From CAWBLP01 sp963789495 (GTDB taxonomy: Bacteria; Pseudomonadota; Alphaproteobacteria; Acetobacterales; Acetobacteraceae): a DNA stretch of 64,000 bases. Position 1 is the stretch's first letter, and the number at the start of each line of letters is the position of its first letter. Both the position numbers and the translations under genes were made by a program. The DNA lies in NCBI GenBank assembly GCA_963789495.1, contig CAWBLP010000008.1:248001-312000 (forward strand), read 5' to 3'. The notes under the pieces are model-generated. The model ran no database searches. It saw nothing but the letters and a program-made list of their open reading frames with translations, and was not told where the DNA came from. This document shows positions 14,964-23,817 of the stretch, piece by piece.

Positions 14964-17073
14964 TCAGCCCCGCAGCAGCGCCGCCTCGATCCGCTCCCGG
15001 GTGAACGGCATGTCGCGCATGCGCGTGCCAAGTGCGTGCGCCACTGCATTGCCGATTGCCGCGGCTGTCGGGCCGAAGGTGCACTCGCCCATGCCCAGCG
15101 TCGGCAGCTCGGGCGCGTGGATGATCTCGGTCTCGATCGCGGGCACCTCGGAGAAGCGCAGGATCGGGTAGCTTTCCCAATCCAGCGAGGCGATCCCCTT
15201 TCCGTCCAGCTTCACCTGTTCCTTCAGCACCATGCTGGCGGCCTGGATGATGCCGCCATCCAACTGGTTGCGCCCGCCATCCGGGTTGATCACCAGGCCC
15301 GCATCGGCGGCGCACCAGACGCGGCGCAGCCGTACCTCCTGGTCCACCTCCAGCTCCACCGCCACCGCGGCATAGGCGGCGCGGTTCTTGTAGCGCGCCC
15401 AGCCGAGACCGAGGCCGCGACCGGTGCCGGCCGGCCCGCGCGCCGCCCAGTTGCAGCGGGCCGCAACATTCTCCAGCACGCGCCGCGCACGAGTGTCCGA
15501 CAGCAGCGACAGCCGGTACTCCAGCGGGTCGATCCCGGCGCGCTCCGCCAGCTCGTCCATGAAGCACTCGATGGCGAACACATTGGGCAGCGCGCCCAGG
15601 CCGCGCAGCGCCGAGGTGCGCACCGGCGGGTCCAGCAGCAGATGGTGCAGGATCCGCCTGGTGCCGACATCGTACAGCGGCAGCGCGTTGCGGGTGCCGC
15701 CGCCGCCATTCGCCTCGGGCGGATCGGTCGGACGCGGATCGGGCGGCGGGGTGGGCAGCGCCTCGTGGGTCAGCATATTGCCGCCGCTGCTCGGGCGCTG
15801 CACATGGGTCGGCGCCCAGATTTCCGCGGCCCAGTCGGTGGGTTTGCCGGCCTCGTCCAGCGCGGCACGGAGGGTGACGTGCATGGCGGGACCGACCGGC
15901 TCGAAGCCGAATTCCTCGGCGCGGCGCCATTGCACGCGGATGCAATGATCGGGGATTTCGCGGGCGATCACGGCGGCATCCACGGCGACATCGTCGGCGC
16001 CGTTATGGCCGTAGCAGCCGGCACCATGCGCGTGACGCACGGTGATCGCGGACTCCGCCAGGCCCAGCACGTTGGCCAGCGAAGCGCGCAGCGGATAGAC
16101 GCCCTGGGTATGCGACCACACCGACAAATGTCCGTTGCGGAACTCTGCCAATGCGCAGGACGGCGCGATGGAGGCATGCGCGATATAGGGACGCGAATAG
16201 CTGGCCTGCACCACGCCGGTCGGCATCGGCGATGTCATCGTACAGCGCGCGATCGCTGGACGGCTGGCCGACCAGCCAGGCCGCCTCCTGCATCGCCGGC
16301 GTCACCTGTCGCACGCCGGTCCAGCGCGCATGCAGCGGCGCGGCTTCGGCGGCACGCTGCACCACGGTTTCATCCGCCGCGACGAAGGCGACGAAATTGC
16401 CGACACGGACGATCCGAATTTCGCCACCGGCGGCGCGGCGCACCGCCGCCTCGTCCAGCGACGCGAGCTGGGCGCCGCGGCTCGGCTGGCGCAGCACGCG
16501 CGCATGCAGCAGATCGGGACGCACCATGTCGTGCACGAAGGCGGCGCCGCTGATCTTCGCCGGCAGGTCGCGCCGCGCGACCGGCTGACCGACCACGCGA
16601 TAGGCGGTGTGTGGCTTCGGCGTGGCACTGCCTGCGATGTCGGGCCCAAAATCTTCCGGGCCGGAAAAATTCCAGTAGTCGAAGCCGGTGGCGCTGTCGC
16701 CGCGATGGAATGCGCCGTCCTGCACCGCGATCTCGGCCGGGCTGCAATTCAGCCGCTGCGCCAGCCGGTCGATGATGCGGGCGCGCATTTCCGCGGTCAC
16801 CAGGCGGACCGACCGGCCGGAAACCTCGATCGACTGGCTGGATGTCGTTTGCCCCTCATCCGGCGCATCCTGCGTGTCGCCGGACAGCACGCTGATGGCG
16901 GCGAGGTCGATGTCCAGCTCCTCGGCGGCGATCTGCGCCAGCGCGGTGACATTGCCCTGGCCCAGCTCCACCTTGCCGACGGCCAGGCGCACGGTGCGGT
17001 CCGGCAGGAAGCGCAGCCATTTCTCGGGGCGGCGGTTGTTCTGGATCGATAGCGGCAGCGTGTCGCTCATCAT
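14964..17073 (-). pseudogene. molybdopterin-binding hydroxylase large subunit (IorB/xanthine-dehydrogenase type), one frameshift
   Basis: From ATG 17073 the first part (FLPDRTVRLAVGKVELGQGN, VLSGDTQDAPDEGQTTSSQS, SGAAFVHDMVRPDLLHARVL) runs to about 16235, where one indel moves to the frame ending at 14964 (SYSRPYIAHASIAPSCALAE, GAGCYGHNGADDVAVDA, GLGALPNVFAIECFMDELA, LGMGECTFGPTAAAIGNAVA). The last contains the active-site GE-x-x-x-G region. Together they make about 700 residues, normal for IorB-type subunits that hydroxylate N-heterocycles or oxidise aldehydes. A sequencing error is at least as likely as true inactivation. It overlaps the 2Fe-2S subunit gene by 4 nt. Confidence 0.8.
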
Positions 17074-17543
17074 GCGGCTCCTGCGCGAAGCGTCGCGGCG
17101 GCGTGTTCCACCGCACGGATGATGCGGGGATGCGCGCCGCAGCGGCAGAGATGCTTGTCCAGCGCAGCGACGATGTCGGCGCGCGATGGCGCCTTGTTGC
17201 GGTCGAGCAGCGCCTTCGCGGACATGATGATGCCCGACAGGCAGTAGCCGCACTGGCCGGCCTGCTCGTCCAGGAAGGCCTGCTGCAGCGGATGCGGCGC
17301 GTCGGGGCCACCCAGCGCCTCGATGGTGGTGACGCTGCGACCGGCGACGGTGCCGACCTCCCGCGCGCAGGCATAGACCGGCTCGCCATCCACCAGCACC
17401 ATGCAGGACCCGCATTGTTCCAGGCCGCAGCCGTAGCGCGTGCCTTTCAGGTCGAGCTGGTTGCGCAGCACATCCAGCAACGGGGTCGTGGCGTCGCCGG
17501 CGATGCTGACCTCGCGGCCGTTGACGGTGAGTGCGATGCTCAT
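17070..17543 (-). CDS. 2Fe-2S subunit of molybdenum hydroxylase (IorA/NicA type)
   Basis: A 157-residue two-cluster iron-sulfur protein. The plant-ferredoxin-like site is GTRYGCGLEQCGSCMVL plus a later Cys (VYACAR); the second, helical site is QCGYCLSGIIM with LCRCGAHPRII. It passes electrons from the molybdopterin subunit encoded directly downstream (4-nt overlap). Like nicotinate dehydrogenase and isoquinoline oxidoreductase small subunits, it has no FAD subunit gene next to it, so electrons probably go to a cytochrome c, though none is encoded here. Confidence 0.9.
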   Translation of the reverse strand: MSIALTVNGREVSIAGDATTPLLDVLRNQLDLKGTRYGCGLEQCGSCMVLVDGEPVYACAREVGTVAGRSVTTIEALGGPDAPHPLQQAFLDEQAGQCGYCLSGIIMSAKALLDRNKAPSRADIVAALDKHLCRCGAHPRIIRAVEHAAATLRAGAA

Positions 17544-17556
17544 GCCGCGTCTCCGG

Positions 17557-18357
17557 TCATGTCAGTTTCTCCGCATCCCACGGCAACTGCCACAGCTCCG
17601 CGTTGCACAGTTTCTGCGCCAGCGCGTCGCTGATCGCATCGAACAGGCGTTCGCCCTTTTCTGCCGTCGCCGCCTCGGGATTGCCGATCACGCCGGAGCC
17701 GGAGCGGCTGCCGATGGTGCGCCATGTGTAGACCCCGCCGCCGACGACGTCGCCGACATCCGGCGTGGTGTTCGCCTTCGCCAGCGGAATCCGGTCGGTC
17801 GCCACCAGCTCGGGACGCACCGCCATCATCATCGCGGTTTCCGCCTCGCAGGCATGCTGCAGCCCGCCTTGCGTCTCCAGGATCTTGGCGATGGCGACGG
17901 CGGCGGCGTACCAATAGGTGAACTGCACGATCGGCACGCGGTATTTCGGGGTGAGTTCGTCGGTGATGGTGCGCAGCGCATTCTCGTTGCCGCCATGCGC
18001 GTTCAGCAGCACGATGCGCTTGAAGCCGTGCCGCAGCACGGAGCGCACCACGCCTTCGACCACGGCGCTGAAGGCGGGAAAATCCAGCGTGACCGTGCCG
18101 CCGAAGCTCATGTGATGCTCCGACAATCCGGTCCACAGCACCGGCAGCACCAGGGTGGGCTGGTTGCGCGCGAGCATCTTCTGCGCGGCGCGCAGCGCGA
18201 CGGTCTCGCCGAGCATGGAATCGACTTCCACTGGGAGGTGCGGACCATGCTGTTCCAGCGACGCCACCGGCAGGATGACGATCGCATCCTGCCGCGCCTG
18301 GTCGCGCAACTGATCGGCGCGCAGCTTGCGCCATTCCACATGCGGCGGTGGGGGCAT
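17557..18357 (-). CDS. creatininase family amidohydrolase
   Basis: A 266-residue protein of the creatininase/formamide-hydrolase fold. The metal-binding pattern is clear: VASLEQHGPHLPVEVD (Glu35, His37, Asp46), NAHGGNENAL (His121) and HACEAET (in place of HAGExET). Family members open cyclic amides or cleave formamides with Zn or Mn. It lies 13 bp upstream of the molybdenum hydroxylase operon on the same strand, so a joint pathway (ring hydroxylation, then ring opening) is an attractive inference. The gene is divergent from the SAF-domain dehydrogenase. Confidence 0.85.
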   Translation of the reverse strand: MPPPPHVEWRKLRADQLRDQARQDAIVILPVASLEQHGPHLPVEVDSMLGETVALRAAQKMLARNQPTLVLPVLWTGLSEHHMSFGGTVTLDFPAFSAVVEGVVRSVLRHGFKRIVLLNAHGGNENALRTITDELTPKYRVPIVQFTYWYAAAVAIAKILETQGGLQHACEAETAMMMAVRPELVATDRIPLAKANTTPDVGDVVGGGVYTWRTIGSRSGSGVIGNPEAATAEKGERLFDAISDALAQKLCNAELWQLPWDAEKLT

Positions 18358-18421
18358 CGCTATTCCTCCTGCTGTGTCCTATGTCGGCACGGATCGGCGG
18401 CGAATGGAAGGGAGTACGGCG

Positions 18422-19729
18422 ATGAACCTGTACCGGCTGTTGCAGAAGCGGATGGATGCCGGACGGCCGGTGCGGGTCGGGCTGATCGGCGCCGGCAAGT
18501 TCGGCTCCATGTTCCTGGCGCAGGTGCCGACGACGCGGGGCATCGAGGTGGCGGCGATCGCCGATCTGGCGCCGGAACGGGCGCGGGATGCCTGCCGGCT
18601 GGTGGGCTGGGACGCCGCGCGGATCGAGGCCACGCGCTTCACCGATGATGCGATGGCGATGCTGGCGTCACCCGATATCGAGGTGGTGGTGGAAGCCACC
18701 GGCCACGCGCCGGCCGGGATCGCCCATGCCAGGCGCGCCATCGCCGAGGGCAAGCACATCGTCATGGTGAATGTGGAGGCCGACGTGCTGGCCGGCCCCG
18801 CCCTGACGCGCGAGGCGGCGGCGGCCGGCGTGGTGTATTCGCTGGCCTATGGCGACCAGCCGGCGCTGATCTGCGAGCTGGTGGACTGGGCGCGCGCCTG
18901 CGGATTTTCGGTGCTCGCCGCCGGCAAGGGCACGAAATACCTGCCCGCGTATCACGCCTCCACCCCCGCCACGGTGTGGGGGTATTACGGACTGACCGAG
19001 GAACAGGCGCGCGTCGGGCGGATGAACCCGCAAATGTTCAACTCGTTCCTGGACGGCACCAAGTCATCGATCGAAATGGCGGCGGTCGCCAACGGTACCG
19101 GCCTGACCCCGCCGCCGGACGGGCTGGCGTTTCCGCCTTGCGGCACGCATGAACTGGCGGAGCGGCTGCGGCCGGGCAATGCCGGCGCGCTGCATCATGC
19201 CGGACAGGTGGAGGTTATTTCGTCCCTCCATCGCGACGGCAGCACGGTGGCGAACGATTTGCGCTGGGGCGTGTATGTCGTGTTCGAGACATCGAACGAA
19301 TACACCATGCGCTGCTTCAAGGAATACGGCGTCGTCACGGACACCTCGGGCCGCGTTTCGGCGCTGTATCGCCCGTTCCATCTGATCGGGCTGGAGCTGA
19401 ACGTTTCCATCCTGTCGGCGGCCTTGCGTGGCGAGGCGACCGGCGCGCCGACCGGCTTCGTCGGTGATGTCGTGTCCACGGCGAAGCGCGATCTGCGTGC
19501 CGGCGAGATGCTGGACGGCGAAGGCGGCGCCTGCGTCTGGGGCCGGCTGATGCCGGCGGCCGACAGTCTCGCGGTGGGTGGACTGCCGATCGGCCTGGCG
19601 AACCGGGTGAAACTTCTTCGTGATGTGCCCGCCGGGCAGTGCGTGACGTGGGATGATGTGCAGGTCGACACCGCCGATGCGGCGTATCGCTATCGCCGCG
19701 AGATGGAAACTGCGTTCGCCGCGGCGTGA
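18422..19729 (+). CDS. NAD(P)-dependent dehydrogenase with C-terminal SAF domain
   Basis: A 435-residue protein. A Rossmann nucleotide site GLIGAGKFGS near residue 22 opens a homoserine-dehydrogenase-like domain (EVVVEATGHAPAGIAHARRA). The C-terminal section (KRDLRAGEMLDGEGGACVWG, MPAADSLAVGGLPIGL) is a SAF domain like those of sialate synthases and FlgA-like proteins. Members act on hydroxy acids or sugar acids; the exact substrate is unknown. The start at 18422 has GGAAGGGAG upstream. It is followed by the DUF6065 gene after 12 bp and divergent from creatininase. Confidence 0.8.
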   Translation: MNLYRLLQKRMDAGRPVRVGLIGAGKFGSMFLAQVPTTRGIEVAAIADLAPERARDACRLVGWDAARIEATRFTDDAMAMLASPDIEVVVEATGHAPAGIAHARRAIAEGKHIVMVNVEADVLAGPALTREAAAAGVVYSLAYGDQPALICELVDWARACGFSVLAAGKGTKYLPAYHASTPATVWGYYGLTEEQARVGRMNPQMFNSFLDGTKSSIEMAAVANGTGLTPPPDGLAFPPCGTHELAERLRPGNAGALHHAGQVEVISSLHRDGSTVANDLRWGVYVVFETSNEYTMRCFKEYGVVTDTSGRVSALYRPFHLIGLELNVSILSAALRGEATGAPTGFVGDVVSTAKRDLRAGEMLDGEGGACVWGRLMPAADSLAVGGLPIGLANRVKLLRDVPAGQCVTWDDVQVDTADAAYRYRREMETAFAAA

Positions 19730-19741
19730 TCCGGAGACGAA

Positions 19742-20686
19742 ATGGATTTCCTCTGCTATCTGCACGACACCTGGAAGCCGCTGATCCGACCGGCCGAGGC
19801 AACGCGGCCGTGGATGGATGCCACGCCGGAGCGCTTCGCGTATCGCTGCCTGCCGCTGAACATCGCCAATGCGCATGGCTGGGAGATTCTGTGTCCCTGC
19901 GATGTCAGTGCGTGCTGGACCGGGGGCAGCGACGTGCAGGATGTGATGGTGCGGATGTCGGCCGACGTGCCCGCCGATCTGCGTCCGGTCTCCTTGTTCG
20001 GCCAGGGCACCATCACCTTCCATATCCAGGCGCTGTTCCGCACCCCGCCGGGCTGGAACCTGTGGATCGGCGGCTCACCCAATCGCGCGAAAGAGGGCAT
20101 CGCGCCGTTGAGCGGCGTGGTGGAAACCGACTGGTCGCCCTACACCTTCACGATGAACTGGCGGTTCACCCGCCGCAATCATTGGGTGCGGTTCACCGCG
20201 GGGGAGCCGATCTGTTTTGTGTTTCCGGTCCAGCGCGACGTGCTGGAGCAGTTCGAGCCGAAATTCGTTGCATTCGATGCGGCCCCGGACGTCGCGGAAC
20301 AGTTCGCCGCATGGAGCCGATCGCGCAATGAATTTCAGGAGCAGGTCGCGCGGTCGCCGGCATTGACCGGGTCCGACAAGTGGCAGAAGCGCTACTATCG
20401 CGGGCTCGACATGCACGACCGCACACCGGTGGCCGATCATCGTGCCAGGCTGCGACTGAAACCGTTCGTGCCGGGTGTGCCGCAGACAGATGACCGGGTG
20501 CGCGCCGATATCGCCCCCGAGGCCTTGGCTGCGGCGCTCGGCGATCTGGTGGTGGCGCTGCGTGACGGTGCGGATGCCGAACCGCTGGTGCAGCGTTTGA
20601 TCGCAGCGGGACTGACGGAGGCGGTGGCACACGCCGTGGTGGAGAACGCCAGGTCCCGGGCCGGAACGACGCGATCCGCCGAGTGA
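19742..20686 (+). CDS. DUF6065 family protein
   Basis: A 314-residue cytoplasmic protein that fits DUF6065: RCLPLNIANAHGWEILCP near the start, then FGQGTITFHIQALFRTPPGW, NLWIGGSPNR and TFTMNWRFTR. No catalytic motif or function is established. The last 60 residues (EALAAALGDLVVALRDGADA) form a separate helical tail. The gene is 12 bp downstream of the SAF-domain dehydrogenase, so the two are probably co-transcribed; it is convergent with the GNAT gene. Confidence 0.7.
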   Translation: MDFLCYLHDTWKPLIRPAEATRPWMDATPERFAYRCLPLNIANAHGWEILCPCDVSACWTGGSDVQDVMVRMSADVPADLRPVSLFGQGTITFHIQALFRTPPGWNLWIGGSPNRAKEGIAPLSGVVETDWSPYTFTMNWRFTRRNHWVRFTAGEPICFVFPVQRDVLEQFEPKFVAFDAAPDVAEQFAAWSRSRNEFQEQVARSPALTGSDKWQKRYYRGLDMHDRTPVADHRARLRLKPFVPGVPQTDDRVRADIAPEALAAALGDLVVALRDGADAEPLVQRLIAAGLTEAVAHAVVENARSRAGTTRSAE

Positions 20687-20741
20687 ACGCCGCGCTTGGC
20701 GCCGCCAGGCGACGCTGTCGTTTGGTTACCCCGGCGTCTGG

Positions 20742-21269
20742 TCATCCCGGCCGCTGCAACCGATACAACACATGACGGCGCATCGGATCGCGCTCCGCCC
20801 TGCTCGGGTGGTCGAATTCGATCGATCGCGTCATGCCCAGCCGCTGCATCACCCGTTGCGACGGCAAATTCGGCAATGCGGTCATCGCGACAATCTCGCT
20901 CAACCCCGCGCGGTTGAACCCATCGTCGATCGAGGCTCGCGCCGCCTCGGTCGCATATCCCTGCCCCCAATAGTCGCGGTGCAGCCGCCATGCGACCTCG
21001 ACGGCTGGCGTGAACGAGGTTTCGATCCGGATATGCGACAGCCCGACCGCACCGATGAACGGCGCGACGCCCGGCAGCTCGATCGCCCATTTGCCGAACC
21101 CATGGTCCGCCAGGTGCTGCATCGCACGTTCGACGTAGGCATCGCTGTCCGCCCGCGTGAGCGGACCACCGAGGAATCGCATCACCACCGGATCGGCATT
21201 CTGGTCCGCAAAGGCAGCAAAATCACTGCGCCGCCACGGTCGCAGAACCAGGCGAGGCGTTTCGATCAT
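20742..21269 (-). CDS. GNAT family N-acetyltransferase (RimJ/RimL-like)
   Basis: A 175-residue acetyltransferase that opens TPRLVLRPWRRSDFAAFADQ, as in RimJ/RimL-type enzymes. The acetyl-CoA pyrophosphate loop is RDYWGQGYATEAA, and PSQRVMQRLGM is motif B. Likely acceptors are amine groups of small molecules or protein N-termini; not predictable. The start at 21269 was chosen over an upstream in-frame ATG because it begins at the family's normal N-terminus and has GGAGAG upstream. Confidence 0.85.
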   Translation of the reverse strand: MIETPRLVLRPWRRSDFAAFADQNADPVVMRFLGGPLTRADSDAYVERAMQHLADHGFGKWAIELPGVAPFIGAVGLSHIRIETSFTPAVEVAWRLHRDYWGQGYATEAARASIDDGFNRAGLSEIVAMTALPNLPSQRVMQRLGMTRSIEFDHPSRAERDPMRRHVLYRLQRPG

Positions 21270-21378
21270 CGGGCACTCTCCTGCCGGCGGCGCGTCGCCA
21301 CTCCATCGCGCAAGCCCGCGGCAGGTCAAGTTCCGCCATTTTGCGCCGCGGAGGAGAGGTTCGCCAGGAACCTCCGCG

Positions 21379-22059
21379 CTACAATCCGCCCAGCGGGTCC
21401 ATGCTGTTGGTCCGCCAGGCCTGGAAGCCATCCGGCCATTGCGGGACCAGGGAGCCGATCGCGGCTGCCATCATCTGCAGATTTTGCGCCGAGGGTGCCG
21501 AACCGCTTGGCGTGTCGGCAGCGAAGCCAGACTGGCCGGTGTGCAACTCGTCACCCGCACGCACCAGCTGGTTGTGCATGGTCTCGTGAAATCCGATCCG
21601 CGCCAGGTTCAACCGGGTCGCAGCATCGTCGCTGCCGCGACAGCGCGGGATGTAGACTTCGCTGATGCCGAGCGTGCCGGTGCGATGCCCGACGCGGGCG
21701 GCCGGCGGGCGCCATTGCGAAACGGTCGTGCCCCATATGCCGCTGTCGCTCACCGCCGGGAGGCTCGTGCTGCGAAACTGCGGATGCAGCCTGATCACGC
21801 CCTGGGTCGGCCCCGGCACGAAGAAGATGATCAGGTTGATGCTGAGCGGGCTGCCGGCATCCTGTGCCGGTGCCGGCGAGGGCGGATTGGCCAGCCACTG
21901 CACATCGGCATTCCAGACCGTGCCGCCCGACGTCGCCTGTTGGCAGACCGAACGATACCAGGTGGACAGGAACGTTCCGACAGCCGACGCATGCCCACCG
22001 ACGCCGCTGGTACCGCCTGGGCAATCGACAAGCCGTACGACGAATGAGTTGGTTGCCAT
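21379..22059 (-). CDS. hypothetical protein with an HExxH zinc-metalloprotease-like motif
   Basis: A 226-residue protein of unrecognised family from ATG 22059 (GGGAGAAG upstream). Its mid-C-terminal segment IGFHETMHNQLVRAGDELH has HExxH followed 12 residues later by another His, as in gluzincin/metzincin-like peptidases where a third ligand follows. No signal peptide is seen; the N-terminus is NSFVVRLVDCPGGTSGVGG. It stands alone, 109 bp from the GNAT gene and divergent from the fumarase-family gene. It could be a metallopeptidase or a metal-binding adhesin-like domain. Confidence 0.6.
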   Translation of the reverse strand: MATNSFVVRLVDCPGGTSGVGGHASAVGTFLSTWYRSVCQQATSGGTVWNADVQWLANPPSPAPAQDAGSPLSINLIIFFVPGPTQGVIRLHPQFRSTSLPAVSDSGIWGTTVSQWRPPAARVGHRTGTLGISEVYIPRCRGSDDAATRLNLARIGFHETMHNQLVRAGDELHTGQSGFAADTPSGSAPSAQNLQMMAAAIGSLVPQWPDGFQAWRTNSMDPLGGL

Positions 22060-22271
22060 GATGCTTCTCCCGTGCCGCCGGCAGCCTACGCTGCTACGCG
22101 CAACGAGCGGGGCGAGAACATCGCCTGTCAGAACCAGGGAAATTTGCCGGGCTGTTTTCGATGCGGTGGGTCGACAGGCGTCACGGTCGGCGCCGGAGCC
22201 ACCCCGCGGTTGCCGAAACCACTCAACCGAGACACCCTGCCGCGCCATAACCGTCCACGGGGAAACAGTCC

Positions 22272-23612
22272 ATGAGCGATGAACGCTCCACCGCCAAGCG
22301 CGTACCCGACCCCGGCCTGCGCGCGCTGTACCGTCTGGAAAGCCGCTGGCAGGCCTGGCTCGACGTCGAAGCCGCGCTCGCTGCCGCACAGGCCGAACTG
22401 GGAATCGTTCCGCAGGAGGCCGCCGATGCCATCGCCCGCGCCGCGCGTCTGGAGCTGATGGACCGCGCACGCATCGATGAAGGCTTCGCCCGCACCAGCC
22501 ACACCATCGTGCCGCTGGTCTGGGAACTCAGCCGCATCACCGGCGATCCGCATGGCGGCTGGGTGCATTGGGGCGCGACCACGCAGAACATCGTGCAGAC
22601 CGGCGATCTGCTGGTGCTGCGCCGCGCCCACGCGATCTTTCAGCAGCAGTTGCGCGATATCCTGCACGCCATGGCCGACCTGGCGGACCGCGGCGCCGAC
22701 ATGCCGATCGCCGCCCGCACCCACGGACAGCACGCGGTGCCCGCTACGTTCGGCTTCAAAATCGCCGTCTGGATCGACGAGTTGCTGCGCCATGTCGAGC
22801 GATTCCGCCAGGCGGAGCCTCGGATTTTCGTCGCCATGCTGGGCGGCGCAGCCGGCACCTTCGCGTCCCTCGGCGCGCAAGGCCCCGCGGTGCAGGCCGG
22901 TATCGGCGCCCGTCTCGGCATGGCGCCGATGGCGATTCCGGCGCGCACCATCGGCGACCATCTCGCCGAATACATCATGCTGCTCGGCATGCTCGGCGCG
23001 ACCTGCGGCAAGATCGGCCGCGAGATCTACACGCTGATGAAGACCGAATTCGGCGAGGTGGAGGAACCCGTGCCGCCCGGCACCGTCGGCAGTTCCACCA
23101 TGCCGCAGAAGCGCAATCCGCAACTGGCGCAGGATGTGGTCGCGGCGGCGGCGGAGCTGCGTTCGATCGTGCCGCTGGCGCTGGAGGCGATGCAGACCGA
23201 ACACGAAGCCGATCGCACCAACGAACTGATGATTCGCTCCGCCGAAGGCCGCGCCTGCGTGCTGGCCGGCGACATGCTGCAGCGGCTGCGCATCATCATG
23301 GCCGGGCTGACGCTGCACCCCGCGCGCATGCGGCACAATCTGGACCTCGGCGGCGGACTGATCATGGCCGAAGCGGTGATGCTGCAACTCGGCGCGACGA
23401 TCGGCCGGCAGCATGCGCATGACGTGGTGTACGACGCCGCGCAGGCGGTGGCGGTGGAAGGCGGTTCGTTCGCCGATCGGCTGGCGGCCGATCCGCGTGT
23501 CACCGCCCATCTCGATGCGGCGGCAATTCGCGCACTGCTCGATCCCACCGTCTACACCGGGCTGTGTGCCGAGATGGCGCACGACGCTGCGCGGCGAGCG
23601 CGGGCGGTATAA
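22272..23612 (+). CDS. fumarase/adenylosuccinate-lyase superfamily enzyme (PcaB-like)
   Basis: A 446-residue lyase. The superfamily signatures are present: HWGATTQNIVQTGD (about 99-112), ARTHGQHAVPATFG (about 148-161) and GSSTMPQKRNP (273-283), which carries the catalytic Ser loop. Length and THGQHAVP suit the branch with 3-carboxy-cis,cis-muconate cycloisomerase and adenylosuccinate lyase, but aconitate, succinate-adduct or other substrates are possible. It has no pca neighbours; genes around it (MmgE/PrpD, isocitrate-lyase-like) suggest tricarboxylate-like compounds. It is convergent with the MmgE/PrpD gene. Confidence 0.85.
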   Translation: MSDERSTAKRVPDPGLRALYRLESRWQAWLDVEAALAAAQAELGIVPQEAADAIARAARLELMDRARIDEGFARTSHTIVPLVWELSRITGDPHGGWVHWGATTQNIVQTGDLLVLRRAHAIFQQQLRDILHAMADLADRGADMPIAARTHGQHAVPATFGFKIAVWIDELLRHVERFRQAEPRIFVAMLGGAAGTFASLGAQGPAVQAGIGARLGMAPMAIPARTIGDHLAEYIMLLGMLGATCGKIGREIYTLMKTEFGEVEEPVPPGTVGSSTMPQKRNPQLAQDVVAAAAELRSIVPLALEAMQTEHEADRTNELMIRSAEGRACVLAGDMLQRLRIIMAGLTLHPARMRHNLDLGGGLIMAEAVMLQLGATIGRQHAHDVVYDAAQAVAVEGGSFADRLAADPRVTAHLDAAAIRALLDPTVYTGLCAEMAHDAARRARAV

Positions 23613-23817
23613 GCGTTACGCCACGTGATGGCCGGGCGCCGCGGTCGCCGCGCCGGCCGCTCCCGTCTGGCACGCCCTGCGTCGACTTCCATCGCTGCGA
23701 CCTGCAATCCCCGCGGCATGTCCGATACCGCGCCGAGGCTGCAGGGCTCGCACGCGATCCCCGGCCCGGTGAATGGCCGGGCCAGAGGTCGCGGCGAGTT
23801 TCGTGGCGTCGCGTCTT

